The notes: a model not told the origin generated them from the sequence alone. A DNA stretch of 64,000 nt from Bacteroidota bacterium (GCA_026391805.1 JAPLDJ010000024.1:374333-438332), one strand, 5' to 3'. Positions 51,092 to 61,244 are shown, counted from the stretch's first letter. Made by a program: numbers and translations.

Positions 51092-51375
51092 GGCAAAAGT
51101 TCCTTCTGTTACTTCAGGAAAAGAATTATCAGGTGAAACGTATGTTTTTATACGGTTCCTATGCACGGGGGAATCAAAACCCGGATAGCGATATTGACCT
51201 TGCCATAATCCTGAATGATCTGCCGGATCCTTTTCAGACGCAGGTAAATCTGCTAAAACTGACATGGAATTTTGATACCCGCGTGGAGCCCCATCCGTTT
51301 GATGAAAAAGAATTTTCCACATCCAATCCGGTCATCAGGGAGATTCTCCGCACCGGCATTGAGATTGCTGCCTGA
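51064..51375 (+). CDS. MNT-domain minimal nucleotidyltransferase, probable antitoxin
   Basis: A 103-residue minimal nucleotidyltransferase with the full GSX10DXD motif: FLYGSYARGNQNPDSDIDLA (about residues 29-48). In type VII toxin-antitoxin systems MntA disarms HepT by adding AMP groups to a tyrosine; whether that chemistry applies to this HEPN partner, which lacks the target motif, is open. It starts inside the 3' end of the HEPN gene, so translation is probably coupled. Order here is HEPN first. Confidence 0.87.
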   Translation: MDQKAAIEIGQKFLLLLQEKNYQVKRMFLYGSYARGNQNPDSDIDLAIILNDLPDPFQTQVNLLKLTWNFDTRVEPHPFDEKEFSTSNPVIREILRTGIEIAA

Positions 51376-51410
51376 TTTATCAAGAAATTTCATTTTCAAT
51401 TAATCTTTCA

Positions 51411-51574
51411 AGCACCAGCATGCGCGCTCTTTCCTGACGCGTGCACGTTTCTGGTCTTGATGGAGGTTGCTTCGCGGAGTTTATCCCGCTTATGCGGGGC
51501 TCGCAATGACAAAGCAACCCTCTCACTTGAGACGGTAGTTATTTTCGGGCACGCGTCAGAGACGCGCGCCAGCC
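51411..51574. repeat. Nested repeats: GCTTCGC-type copy between GACGCG hairpins
   Basis: A copy of the GGAGGTTGCTTCG repeat (51462-51522), with an inserted GTTTATCCCGCTTATGCGGG stem, is flanked by GCGCGCTCTTTCCTGACGCG (left) and ACGCGTCAGAGACGCGCGCC (right), themselves inverted relatives. The remaining bases to ftcD hold only its promoter. Confidence 0.75.
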
Positions 51575-51710
51575 AGGATTTGTCACGGATTATTTCGCCT
51601 CCGATAGCAATCGTGATCGCCAGGTCAAGAATAATTAGTTTGAACGAAGCTATGAATTAATGGAAGTTGACACCCGATGGCTGAAAAGATAAATCTTCCG
51701 GGGAATTCTC

Positions 51711-51718
51711 TAATTTTG
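51711..51718 (+). promoter_or_regulatory. Bacteroidota -7 promoter element (TAATTTTG) for ftcD
   Basis: Exact TAnnTTTG with CA, 48 bases before the ATG. Confidence 0.65.
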
Positions 51719-51765
51719 CAAAAATTCCCGTTCAGAAATCAAGCAGAGGTAAAACAAATCATGCT

Positions 51766-53454
51766 ATGAAAAAACTCATTGAATGCGTCCCGAATTTTTC
51801 CGAAGGAAGGGACATGACGATCATCAAACAGATCACTGACGAGATTGAAAAAGTGGAAGGGGTGAAATTGCTCGATGTGGATCCGGGGAAGGCCACAAAC
51901 CGAACAGTCGTGACTTTCGTTGGAGAGCCCGAGGCCGTTATCGAGGCTGCTTTTCTTGCGATAACAAAGGCATCCGGGATCATCGACATGAGCAAACACA
52001 AAGGTGAGCATCCACGTTTTGGCGGTACAGATGTATGTCCGCTCGTTCCTGTTGCAAATGTTTCGATGGAAGAGACCGCTGAATATGCACGGAAGCTTGC
52101 AGAACGCGTCGGCAGGGAACTTGGAATACCGGTTTATTGTTACGAAAATGCCGCTTTCACGGAAGAACGGAGAAACCTTGCCAATTGCCGTGCAGGGGAA
52201 TATGAAGGATTGCCGAAAAAGCTTGAGGATCCTCACTGGAAGCCGGATTTCGGTCCCGCAAAGTTCAACCCGAGGACAGGCGCCATCGCCATCGGCGCAC
52301 GTGATTTTCTTGTCGCATACAATGTCAATCTGAATACAACCTCCACCCGCCGTGCCAATGCCGTGGCTTTTGATATCCGCGACAAGGGCCGTCCCGTAAG
52401 GGAAGGAAACCCGATCACCGGGAAAATAAAGAAAGATGAGCAGGGAAATGAGATCTGGATACCGGGAGCATTAAAAGCCTGTAAAGCCATCGGCTGGTTC
52501 ATCGAAGAGTACGGCATCGCACAGGTCTCCATCAACCTGACAAACATCAGCATTACGCCGGTGCATGAAGCATTTGAAGCAGCCTGCAAAAGTGCGCAGG
52601 AAAGGGGATTGCGGGTCACGGGGTCGGAGCTTGTCGGTCTGATCCCGCTCAGGGCCATGATCGATGCAGGAAAATACTTCCTCCGGAAGCAGAACAGGTC
52701 GGTTGGTGTTTCTGAAGAAGAGATCATAAAAATTGCTGTGAAGTCGCTTGGACTGGATGATCTGAAACCTTTTGTCGCTGAAGACAAGATCATTGAATTC
52801 AAGCTGAAGGATGAAAAAAAGAAGAGCCTCATCGACATGACCTGCAAGGGTTTTGCCAATGAAACTGCTTCCGAATCTCCGGCTCCGGGTGGTGGTTCGG
52901 TTTCAGCCTATATCGGCGCTTTGGGGGTTTCACTGGGGACGATGGTAGCCAACCTTTCCTCACACAAGTCAGGTTGGGACGAACGCTGGGAAGAATTTTC
53001 AAATTGGGCTGAAAAAGGGCAGAAACTTAAAGATGAACTGCTCTTCCTTGTGGATGAGGACACACGTTCTTTCAACAAAATCATGGATGCATTCGGTCTT
53101 CCGAAGGATACGCACGAAGAAAAGACATTCAGGACTGAAGCGATCGAGGAAGCAACAAAATATGCCATCGAAGTTCCTTTCAGGACCATGAAGGTTGCCT
53201 TTGATACACTGGAGATCATCAGGGCCATGGTGGAAAAGGGGAATCCGAATTCCGTCACGGATGCAGGCGTAGGAGCGCTCTGCGCCCGGTCGGCCGTGAT
53301 GGGCGCTTTCCTGAATGTAAAGGTAAATGCTGCAGGATTGAAGGAGAAAGCCTTCGTTGATGACATCCTGAAGAAGGGAGCAACAATCGAATCAAAGGCG
53401 AAGGAACTTGAATCCCTGATCCTTGAAGAGGTCAATAAAAAGATTTCAAAATAA
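51766..53454 (+). CDS. ftcD: Glutamate formimidoyltransferase / formimidotetrahydrofolate cyclodeaminase fusion
   Basis: A 562-residue bifunctional enzyme that moves the formimino group from formiminoglutamate to tetrahydrofolate and then releases ammonia, yielding methenyl-THF. The transferase half (about 1-325) has ECVPNFSEGRDMTIIKQI, HPRFGGTDVCPLVPV and GAIAIGARDFLVAYNVNL. The cyclodeaminase half (about 350-560) has ASESPAPGGGSVSAYIGALG and NPNSVTDAGVGALCARSA. This order matches mammalian FTCD and many Bacteroidota. It uses the product of HutI; hutH and hutU are not in the window. Confidence 0.95.
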   Translation: MKKLIECVPNFSEGRDMTIIKQITDEIEKVEGVKLLDVDPGKATNRTVVTFVGEPEAVIEAAFLAITKASGIIDMSKHKGEHPRFGGTDVCPLVPVANVSMEETAEYARKLAERVGRELGIPVYCYENAAFTEERRNLANCRAGEYEGLPKKLEDPHWKPDFGPAKFNPRTGAIAIGARDFLVAYNVNLNTTSTRRANAVAFDIRDKGRPVREGNPITGKIKKDEQGNEIWIPGALKACKAIGWFIEEYGIAQVSINLTNISITPVHEAFEAACKSAQERGLRVTGSELVGLIPLRAMIDAGKYFLRKQNRSVGVSEEEIIKIAVKSLGLDDLKPFVAEDKIIEFKLKDEKKKSLIDMTCKGFANETASESPAPGGGSVSAYIGALGVSLGTMVANLSSHKSGWDERWEEFSNWAEKGQKLKDELLFLVDEDTRSFNKIMDAFGLPKDTHEEKTFRTEAIEEATKYAIEVPFRTMKVAFDTLEIIRAMVEKGNPNSVTDAGVGALCARSAVMGAFLNVKVNAAGLKEKAFVDDILKKGATIESKAKELESLILEEVNKKISK

Positions 53455-53475
53455 TTTATTTAACCGCTAAAACGC

Positions 53476-53501
53476 AAACCTGCCTGCCGTCAGGCAGGTT
53501 T
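53476..53501 (+). terminator. Terminator after ftcD
   Basis: AAACCTGCCTG and CAGGCAGGTTT form an 11-bp perfect stem with loop CCGT and a run of T. The palindrome is a close relative of CCTGCCTGCGGCAGGCAGG, showing how the repeat family can serve as a terminator. A degenerate AATCTGCG repeat follows to about 53595. Confidence 0.85.
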
Positions 53502-53651
53502 TCGCAGATTAATCGCAAATTTTCGCAGATGGCTCATAACCAAGCATCTATTTCTGCGTGAATCTGCGTAAAATCAGCGTGAATCTGCGAGATATATTAT
53601 ATTTTAACTTATTGATCAGTCCCCAGGGTGGGGTAAATGGTTAACTCACGA

Positions 53652-56600
53652 TCAATCTTTAATACACCTTACCGGAAAAGCGTTCGACCGGTTCCCGGGA
53701 TAGTAAGAGACACTCGGGTCAAAGCTGTTCATGCCGTGCGCCCATGCCTTTGAAGGACCATGGGAGGTTGAAGACCAGAAGAGGGAAGCGAAGCCGTCGA
53801 AATCCCAGGTTGTATTGTGAAAGCGGACACCGGCAAGCAGGGCGTTGAAACCCGAATAGCCCGTCGATTTAAGGGCGCTTGCTGCAAAACCATTGTTGGT
53901 GTAATAGTTGAAGACCGTCAGCCATTCATTTTCTGTAGGTATATGCCAGCCGGGCGGACATAATCCCTGGATCCCTTCTGCAGCGTTGTAGATCATAACC
54001 TCATCCCACTGGTAAAGCCCGCCGGTGGTGGCGCAGTTTGCGGAATTATCGCTGAAACAATATTTTTCCACGACGCAGTTATCGCGCTGCATCGAAGTGG
54101 AAGGGATAAGGTTTCCGTAATTCAGATTGGTAGCCATCCAGCACTGGGTTCCGATCTTGATGGTTGGATAGGTGCTGTTGTCGCGGATGTCGGTCAGGGT
54201 GTTGTCGCAGGTAAATCCGATAGCCCCAAGCACCGTGATGTTTAAGGTTGCGCTGCTGCTGCATCCGTTAAAACTTGTAAAGGAATAGAGAATGGTGTGG
54301 GTCCCTACACTGGCCAGCGAAGGATAGAAAATGCCGGTATTCACCCCTGCTCCCGAATAGGTTCCTCCCAGCGGTAATCCTCCTTTAAGGGTAAAAGGCT
54401 TGGCATCGGTGGTGGTTGTGATGTCGTTGCACGGCGTCAATGTTACGGCCGGCAGCGGCGCCACTGTCACAACGACATTGCCTGTCGTTCCCGGGCATGC
54501 ATTGGCAGTCGGCAAAACATGATAGGTGACGGTTTCATTGACCAGGCCTGAGTTGGTCAGGCTTTGGGCGATAAGAGTTCCGCTCCCGGGGCCGAATCCT
54601 GAAACATTCGCTGAACTTCCGGTTGCGGTCCATGTGAAACTGGCTCCGGCCACATGCGACGCGAGTGCTATGCTGGTCGTTCCGCCTGCACAAAAAGTCT
54701 GTCCGTTCGGAGTAAAATAGACATCGGCATGGGGAAAGACGGTAACGACATAAGATGAACTCGTTCCATCGCAGCCATTCAGGCTTGGTGTGACCGTATA
54801 GGTCACTGTTTCGTTGTTCCAGCCACTGTTTAAAAGCAGATCGTTTATGCTGAAACCACTTCCTGGATTAAATCCCGTCACATTGCCGGAACCGCCTGTG
54901 GCCGTCCAGCTGAATGTAGTGCCGATCAGGTTGGCCTGTGGAATAATATTTATGGGATTCCCCGAGCAGACTGTTGAATTTGCTGCATTGGTAATGGATG
55001 GACGCGGTTTTACCGTGACGTTCAGAATGGTGGGAAGCGCGGCCATGCATCCGGGTCCTGCCTGGTAGTTGACGCTCACCGACCTTGCACCGGCTGTATT
55101 CCATGTTACAGTGACGGTAAAATCAGTGGAGGTACCACCTGCAACGACCGTTCCTCCTGCTGATACCGACCATGTGTAGCCGGTCATACCTGCGTCCGAC
55201 GTATAAACCTGGGTAATTCCCTCACAAACTGAATTTGCGCCGGTGAGTGAAGGAACAGGAAGGGTACTTACATTCACAGGGTACGAAGTGGGAGCGGAGG
55301 CGGTGCAACCGTTGGCGTCAAGATAATTTACGGTGATGGTCTTTGCACCGCTTGTATTCCAGAGAACCGTGATGCTGCTGGTTCCGGTTCCTGCTGTGAT
55401 GGTTCCTCCGGCCGATACCGACCAGATGTAGTTTGTCATGCCGTTGTCGGTGAAATAAATGGAAGTGGCATTCAGACATGCCGAGGCAGGCCCTGAAATG
55501 GCCGGAACAGGCAACGGATTAACCGTAACCGGATGAGAGACGGGGGCCAGGGCCGTGCATCCGAAAATATCGTTGTAGTTGACCGAGACACTCTGAAGGC
55601 CGGGAGTATTCCAGGTAATCGTGATGGTGTTGCTGGTTGTGGTTCCGCCGGCAGTGATGGTCCCTCCGGGAGAAACCGTCCAAAGGTAATTGGTCATGCC
55701 TGGTTGGGTTGTATAGACTGTTCCGGCAGTGCCTGCACAAAGAATGGACGTCCCGGAAATGGTGGGTGCCGGCAGCGGATGTACCACGACATTTAAGACT
55801 GTAGGCGAAGCTGCAGTGCATCCCGTTCCCATCTGGTAATTAACAGAGACCGTTTGTGCGCCGGTGCCGGTCCAGTTTACCGTTGCTGTATTATCGCTGA
55901 TGCCACCTCCGGCAGTGATCGCACCGCCTGCTGATACGGCCCAGGTGTAATTCGACATGCCGGCATCAGTAGTATAGGTGGTAGAATTGCCGACACAGAT
56001 CTGGTTCAGTCCCGTTAATGCCGGAACCGGGAGAAGGTTAACGGTGACATTATAAATGGTTGGTGAGGTAGCCGTGCAGCCGTTTGCATCATTATAACTC
56101 AGGGTGATGGTTTTGGCCCCGATCGTTGTCCACAGCACAGTGATGCTGTTCGTCCCCGAGCCTCCCGTGATGGTGCCGCCCGCAGAAACGATCCACGTAT
56201 AATTTGTCATCCCGGCGGCCGTCGTATAGATTCCCGTTGAGTTCAGGCATACTGCAGCCGGACCGGTTACAACCGGTACAGGAAGCGGGTTTACGGTTAC
56301 CGTGTAAACTGTTGATGCTGTTGCCGTACATCCGTTGGCATTCGTGTAATTTATGGAAACAGATTGCGCACCGGGTGTATTCCATGTGACGGTGACTGTA
56401 TTGCTGGTTGCAGTTCCACCGGCGGTGACAGTTCCGCCTGCTGAAACAATCCACTGGTAGCTGGTCATTCCTGCTTGTGTTGTATAAACAACACCTGTTG
56501 TTCCCGCACAAAGTGTGGCACTTCCCGAGATTGTCGGAGAAGGTAAAGGATGAACCGTCACAGGGAAGGAGACCGGTGATGCAGCCGTACAATTGTTTAT

Positions 56601-59600
56601 GTTCTGGTAGTTGACGGTAACGGTTTGTGCTCCGGCCGTGTTCCAGGTAACCGTAACCGTATTGTCTGTTGAAGTGCCTCCTGCCGTAATAGTACCTCCG
56701 GCGGAAACTGTCCAGAGATAATTGCTCATCCCGGCTTGGGTTGTATAGATCACACCTGTTGTCCCGGCACAGAGGCTATTGTTACCTGATATGGTCGGGA
56801 CCGGTAAAGCATTAACAGTAACCGGGTATGCCGTCGAAGAAACTGCAGTGCAACCGTTGGGATCATGATAATTTATGCTGACGGATTGGGCTCCGGGTGT
56901 ATTCCATGTGACGGTTACCGTATTGTCAGTATTGCTTCCACCGGAAGTAATGGTTCCGCCTGCAGATACGATCCAGGAATAGGTATTCATCCCAGGCTGG
57001 GTTGTGTAAACAACGCCGGCTGTACCTGCACAGACAACGGCAGTACCTGTAATTGTCGGAGCAGGAAGAGGATTAATGGTAACAGGATAAACGGTTGAAG
57101 CCGTTGCGGTACATCCATTTGCATTAGTATAATTGATGGAAACCGATTGCGCGCCCGGGGTATTCCATGTAACGGTGACGGTATTGCTGGTTGCCGTTCC
57201 ACCGGCGGTGACAGTTCCGCCTGCTGAAACAATCCACTGGTAGTTAGTCATACCAGGTTGTGTTGTATAAACAACACCCAATGTTCCCGCACAGAGTGTA
57301 GCAGTTCCCGATATTGTCGGAGAAGGTAACGGATGAACCGTTACCGGGAAAGAAACCGGTGAAGCAGCCGTGCAATTGTTGCTGTTCTGGTAGTTGATGG
57401 TAACGGTTTGGGCTCCGGCTGTATTCCAGGTCACGGTGACGGTATTATCAGCTGAAGTTCCCCCTGCTGTGATAGTTCCCCCGGCAGAGACGGTCCAGAG
57501 ATAATTGCTCATCCCGGCTTGTGTCGTATAAACAACTCCTATTGTTCCTGCGCAGAGACTGTTGTTTCCTGTGATGGTCGGGACCGGTAATGCATTAACT
57601 GTAACCGGGTATGCCGTCGAAGAAACTGCAGTGCAACCGTTTGGATCATGATAATTAATGCTGACGGATTGTGCTCCGGGTGTATTCCAGGTCACGGTTG
57701 CTGTATTATCGGTACTGGTTCCCCCGACTGTAATGGTCCCACCTGCAGATACGATCCAGGTATAAGTGTTCATTCCCGGCTGGGTTGTGTAAACAACTCC
57801 GGTTGTACCTGCACAGACAACAGCAGCACCTGTTATTGTAGGCACCGGAAGCGGATTAACGGTAACAGGATAAACCGTTGAAGCTATTGCGATGCATCCG
57901 TTTGCATTAGTATAATTGATAGAGACAGATTGAGCGCCAGGCGTGTTCCATGTAACCGTGACGGTACTGCTTGTTGCGGTCCCGCCGGCAGTAACAGTTC
58001 CGCCGCCTGAAACGATCCACTGGTAATTTGTCATCCCGGGCTGGGTTGTATAAACAATACCTGCTGAACCGGCACATAGAGTTGCAGATCCGGTAATGGT
58101 CGGACTGGGCAATGGATGCACGGTCACCGGGAAAGAAACAGGTGAAGCAGCTGTACAATTATTTGCATTCTGGTAATTGACAGAAACGGTTTGTGCACCG
58201 GCTGTATTCCAGGTTACCGTGACAGTATTATCAGTTGAAGTTCCTCCTGCTGTAACAGTACCACCGGCGGAAACTGTCCAGAGGTAATTGCTCATGCCGG
58301 CTTGTGTTGTATAGATCACCCCTGTCGTTCCTGCACATAGGCTATTATTGCCAGTAATGGTCGGGACCGGCAATGCATTAACAGTAACCGGGTAGACCGT
58401 TGATGAAACTGCGGTACATCCGTTGGAATCATGGTAATTAATGCTGACGGATTGTGCTCCGGGTGTATTCCAGGTCACGGTTGCTGTATTATCGGTACTG
58501 GTTCCCCCGGATGTGATGGTTCCACCGGCAGAAACAATCCAGGAATAGGTATTCATTCCCGGCTGGGTTGTGTAAACAACTCCGATAGTACCTGCACAGA
58601 CAACAGCAGTTCCTGTAATGGTTGGCGTAGGCAGAGGATTGATCGTTACAGGGTAAAGGGTCGATGAAGTTGCAGTGCATCCGTTAGCATCATTATAATT
58701 GATGGAAACCGATTGCGCGCCGGGCGTATTCCATGTAACGGTAACCGTATTGCTTGTCGATGTTCCACCGGCAGTAATCGTTCCTCCGCCGGAAACGATC
58801 CACGTATAATTTGTCATCCCGGGCTGGGTCGAATAGACCACCCCGGAAGTCCCGGCACAAATTGCTGAAGAACCGGTAATGGTTGGATTGGGCAATGGAT
58901 GAACCGTTACAGGGAAAGAGACAGGTGTAGCAGCCGTACAACTGTTAAGGTCCTGGTAGTTTATAGATACAGTTTGCGCTCCCGCGGTATTCCAGGTTAC
59001 CGTGACAGTATTATCAGTTGAAGTTCCTCCTGCAGTAATGGTTCCGCTGGCGGAAACTGTCCAGAGGTAATTGCTCATGCCGGCTTGTGTTGTATAGATA
59101 ACGCCGGTGGTCCCGGTGCAAAGGCTGTTATTGCCAGTGATGGTTGGAACCGGAAGATCATGAACGGTCACGGTGTATGTAACAGGATTTACAGCAGTGC
59201 AGCCCCCGGTGTTTGTATAATTGATGGATATTGTTTTCGAACCGCTTGTTGCCCATGTAACCTGGATGCTGTTAGTCCCTGAACCCGAAGTAATTGTTCC
59301 GTCAGGAGTGACGGTCCATGTATACCCCGTCATGCCTGCTTCAGTGCTGTAAGTGTTCCCCGTCGAACTTTTACAAACACTGTTCGGACCTGAAATGGCC
59401 GGCACGGGAAGATCGATTACATTAACGGCGTAGGGGGGAGGATTGGAGGTTGGGCATCCGTTAAGGTCGGTATAATTCACAGTCACCGACTGGCTTCCGA
59501 GTGTATTCCAGGTGACGGTGATCGTTGCAGTGCCTTGTCCTGATGCAATTGTTCCTCCTGAGGAAACGCTCCAAACATAATTTGACAACCCCGTCGTAGT

Positions 59601-61160
59601 TGAATAGGTCTTGGTAAGACCGATGCACGAAGTTGCCGGTCCTGTGTATGCAGGTATTGGAGTCGGATTGACGGTGACGTTCTTGGAGGTGGGGGGATTG
59701 GAAGTACACCCGCCAGGCCCCGTATAATTAACAGAAACCACCACCGTTCCTGCAGTCGGAAATGCAAGTGTGACCGAATTGTCATTCGTTGTACCCCCCG
59801 AGATCAGGGTTGCGCCGGGGTATGTCCAGAGGTAGTTTGTATTTCCCGCTTGCGTGGTGAAAGTAGACTGGTTCCCGATACAGATTGCATTCACTCCGGT
59901 AATGATCGGAGTAATGAACGGGTTCACGGTAACATTAATGACTGTCGGTGTAACCGGCGTACAACCGTGGATGTCAGTATAGGTCAGGCTGATCGATTGC
60001 GGAGGCGTGATGTTATCCCATTTTACCATAACCGAATCCGCCGTGCCTGTACCTCCTGATACAACCGTTCCGCCCGTCACAACCCATGTATAGCTTGTCA
60101 TACCCGCAGCAGTGGTATATTTTTCGGTATTGTTCAGGCAGACGCTGGTTGTTCCGGAAATGACCGGTACCGGCCTTGGGTAAACGGTAATTGTTCTGCT
60201 GGCAGTTGCAGTTCCATTTGTACAGGTAGTGATTACCGCGAAATAGGTGGTAGTGACAGTTGGAATCACAGTGATTGAATCACCCTGCCCGACAAGCGTT
60301 CCTCCCGGATAGGCATCCTTGTACCAGGAAATCCCACTGGGAACAAAACGGGTACTTTCCATACTTGTCGTCCAGGAGTTCTGGTTCCGGTTGAAGGCGA
60401 TATAAGCAAATGAGCCATCGGCATTATGAACACCCTGGGTGGCTGCATTTGATTGCCATGAACACAATGGTTTTTGCGTTATATTGTTTTCGATGATACT
60501 GTTTTGCTGGTTTAATACGATCTCGAAGGTCCCCTTTGGATAAGCTCCTTCAGGATTGTACTCACATCCATACATGGGGCAATTGTTCCAGTAAACGACA
60601 AGCTTGCTGTTGTTGGGGGGATTGGAAATGATGTGCCTGAATACATTATACTGTCCGAAATGAGCCCAGTCTCGGGTTGGATACCAGTCCTGGTACGGAG
60701 CGAAAATGGCATTCTTTGGTACATTTGAATTTGTGGATGGCAGTGTGAAAGGTGTATAGGTCGTCCATCCCTGGTTCAACGGATTTGTAAAGCCAATCCA
60801 GCCATTGGACCCAATCCAGTACTCGGTATAAATATGGTTCAGAAAGCAAAACTCAAACCCGATTGGAAATGGTCCGGCCCAGGTATCATCATGATTGGAT
60901 ACCAGCACTCCGTTATCTGACCTGAAATCATTATCAACAGCAGAATCACCAACAAATGCTTCCTGCTCAAACGGAATGACCTGCTGGAAAGAATAACTGT
61001 CTGTTCCGTAGCCACTCCCGGTTATATGAGCGACAAGGGTAACAGAATCTCCCTGGCAGAAAGCAATTGGAGCTGTAGGGGTAATGCTTATCGTTTGTGA
61101 AAATAGCCGAATAACACAAAGTAGCAGAGATCCGAGGATAAGGATAAACCGTTTAAGCAT
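53652..61160 (-). CDS. Giant secreted Ig-repeat protein with C-terminal FISUMP domain
   Basis: A 2,502-residue secreted protein. Signal peptide (FILILGSLLLCVIRLFSQ), an N-terminal region of about 300 residues (GFEFCFLNHIYTEYWIGSNG, SIIENNITQKPLC), then 20 Ig-like repeats of about 85 residues at about 325-2050. A typical repeat reads PTITGNNSLCAGTTGVIYTT, QAGMSNYLWTVSAGGTITAG, TVTVTWNTAGAQ, with one or two Cys. Two SprB/PKD-like domains (FSWTATGGSGNVTGF) and a bridging domain precede the FISUMP domain (about 2315-2502; IGTQCWMATNLNYG, CPPGWHIPTENEW, NAFPVRCIKD). Repeats 5 to 15 form a three-domain super-repeat with an exact 783-base period. Likely a surface adhesin or filament; no T9SS domain is seen. 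Confidence 0.85.
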   Translation of the reverse strand: MLKRFILILGSLLLCVIRLFSQTISITPTAPIAFCQGDSVTLVAHITGSGYGTDSYSFQQVIPFEQEAFVGDSAVDNDFRSDNGVLVSNHDDTWAGPFPIGFEFCFLNHIYTEYWIGSNGWIGFTNPLNQGWTTYTPFTLPSTNSNVPKNAIFAPYQDWYPTRDWAHFGQYNVFRHIISNPPNNSKLVVYWNNCPMYGCEYNPEGAYPKGTFEIVLNQQNSIIENNITQKPLCSWQSNAATQGVHNADGSFAYIAFNRNQNSWTTSMESTRFVPSGISWYKDAYPGGTLVGQGDSITVIPTVTTTYFAVITTCTNGTATASRTITVYPRPVPVISGTTSVCLNNTEKYTTAAGMTSYTWVVTGGTVVSGGTGTADSVMVKWDNITPPQSISLTYTDIHGCTPVTPTVINVTVNPFITPIITGVNAICIGNQSTFTTQAGNTNYLWTYPGATLISGGTTNDNSVTLAFPTAGTVVVSVNYTGPGGCTSNPPTSKNVTVNPTPIPAYTGPATSCIGLTKTYSTTTGLSNYVWSVSSGGTIASGQGTATITVTWNTLGSQSVTVNYTDLNGCPTSNPPPYAVNVIDLPVPAISGPNSVCKSSTGNTYSTEAGMTGYTWTVTPDGTITSGSGTNSIQVTWATSGSKTISINYTNTGGCTAVNPVTYTVTVHDLPVPTITGNNSLCTGTTGVIYTTQAGMSNYLWTVSASGTITAGGTSTDNTVTVTWNTAGAQTVSINYQDLNSCTAATPVSFPVTVHPLPNPTITGSSAICAGTSGVVYSTQPGMTNYTWIVSGGGTITAGGTSTSNTVTVTWNTPGAQSVSINYNDANGCTATSSTLYPVTINPLPTPTITGTAVVCAGTIGVVYTTQPGMNTYSWIVSAGGTITSGGTSTDNTATVTWNTPGAQSVSINYHDSNGCTAVSSTVYPVTVNALPVPTITGNNSLCAGTTGVIYTTQAGMSNYLWTVSAGGTVTAGGTSTDNTVTVTWNTAGAQTVSVNYQNANNCTAASPVSFPVTVHPLPSPTITGSATLCAGSAGIVYTTQPGMTNYQWIVSGGGTVTAGGTATSSTVTVTWNTPGAQSVSINYTNANGCIAIASTVYPVTVNPLPVPTITGAAVVCAGTTGVVYTTQPGMNTYTWIVSAGGTITVGGTSTDNTATVTWNTPGAQSVSINYHDPNGCTAVSSTAYPVTVNALPVPTITGNNSLCAGTIGVVYTTQAGMSNYLWTVSAGGTITAGGTSADNTVTVTWNTAGAQTVTINYQNSNNCTAASPVSFPVTVHPLPSPTISGTATLCAGTLGVVYTTQPGMTNYQWIVSAGGTVTAGGTATSNTVTVTWNTPGAQSVSINYTNANGCTATASTVYPVTINPLPAPTITGTAVVCAGTAGVVYTTQPGMNTYSWIVSAGGTITSGGSNTDNTVTVTWNTPGAQSVSINYHDPNGCTAVSSTAYPVTVNALPVPTISGNNSLCAGTTGVIYTTQAGMSNYLWTVSAGGTITAGGTSTDNTVTVTWNTAGAQTVTVNYQNINNCTAASPVSFPVTVHPLPSPTISGSATLCAGTTGVVYTTQAGMTSYQWIVSAGGTVTAGGTATSNTVTVTWNTPGAQSVSINYTNANGCTATASTVYTVTVNPLPVPVVTGPAAVCLNSTGIYTTAAGMTNYTWIVSAGGTITGGSGTNSITVLWTTIGAKTITLSYNDANGCTATSPTIYNVTVNLLPVPALTGLNQICVGNSTTYTTDAGMSNYTWAVSAGGAITAGGGISDNTATVNWTGTGAQTVSVNYQMGTGCTAASPTVLNVVVHPLPAPTISGTSILCAGTAGTVYTTQPGMTNYLWTVSPGGTITAGGTTTSNTITITWNTPGLQSVSVNYNDIFGCTALAPVSHPVTVNPLPVPAISGPASACLNATSIYFTDNGMTNYIWSVSAGGTITAGTGTSSITVLWNTSGAKTITVNYLDANGCTASAPTSYPVNVSTLPVPSLTGANSVCEGITQVYTSDAGMTGYTWSVSAGGTVVAGGTSTDFTVTVTWNTAGARSVSVNYQAGPGCMAALPTILNVTVKPRPSITNAANSTVCSGNPINIIPQANLIGTTFSWTATGGSGNVTGFNPGSGFSINDLLLNSGWNNETVTYTVTPSLNGCDGTSSSYVVTVFPHADVYFTPNGQTFCAGGTTSIALASHVAGASFTWTATGSSANVSGFGPGSGTLIAQSLTNSGLVNETVTYHVLPTANACPGTTGNVVVTVAPLPAVTLTPCNDITTTTDAKPFTLKGGLPLGGTYSGAGVNTGIFYPSLASVGTHTILYSFTSFNGCSSSATLNITVLGAIGFTCDNTLTDIRDNSTYPTIKIGTQCWMATNLNYGNLIPSTSMQRDNCVVEKYCFSDNSANCATTGGLYQWDEVMIYNAAEGIQGLCPPGWHIPTENEWLTVFNYYTNNGFAASALKSTGYSGFNALLAGVRFHNTTWDFDGFASLFWSSTSHGPSKAWAHGMNSFDPSVSYYPGNRSNAFPVRCIKD
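56722..59853 (-). repeat. 783-bp three-domain super-repeat within the giant gene
   Basis: The anchor TTGCTCAT occurs at 56722, 57505, 58288 and 59071, each exactly 783 bases apart, and ATTAAC anchors at 56811, 57594 and 58377 give the same step. Each period encodes 261 residues: an NNSLC domain, a SATLC-like domain and an AVVC domain in fixed order. The right edge given is approximate. Confidence 0.88.
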
Positions 61161-61236
61161 CCGAGAAAGGAATAGAGGAAGAATTAAAGCTTCATGTTCA
61201 GAAGAAAGAAAAACACTTGATACTAAAATTACAGTG

Positions 61237-61244
61237 CAAAGGTA
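61237..61244 (-). promoter_or_regulatory. Bacteroidota -7 promoter element (TACCTTTG) for the giant gene
   Basis: Exact TAnnTTTG with CA, about 77 bases before the start, giving the longest leader among the promoters seen. Confidence 0.6.

Noticed and set aside
56865..58667. Series of similar plus-strand frames opposite the giant gene
   Set aside because: They recur only because the 783-bp super-repeat recurs; they are antisense shadows.
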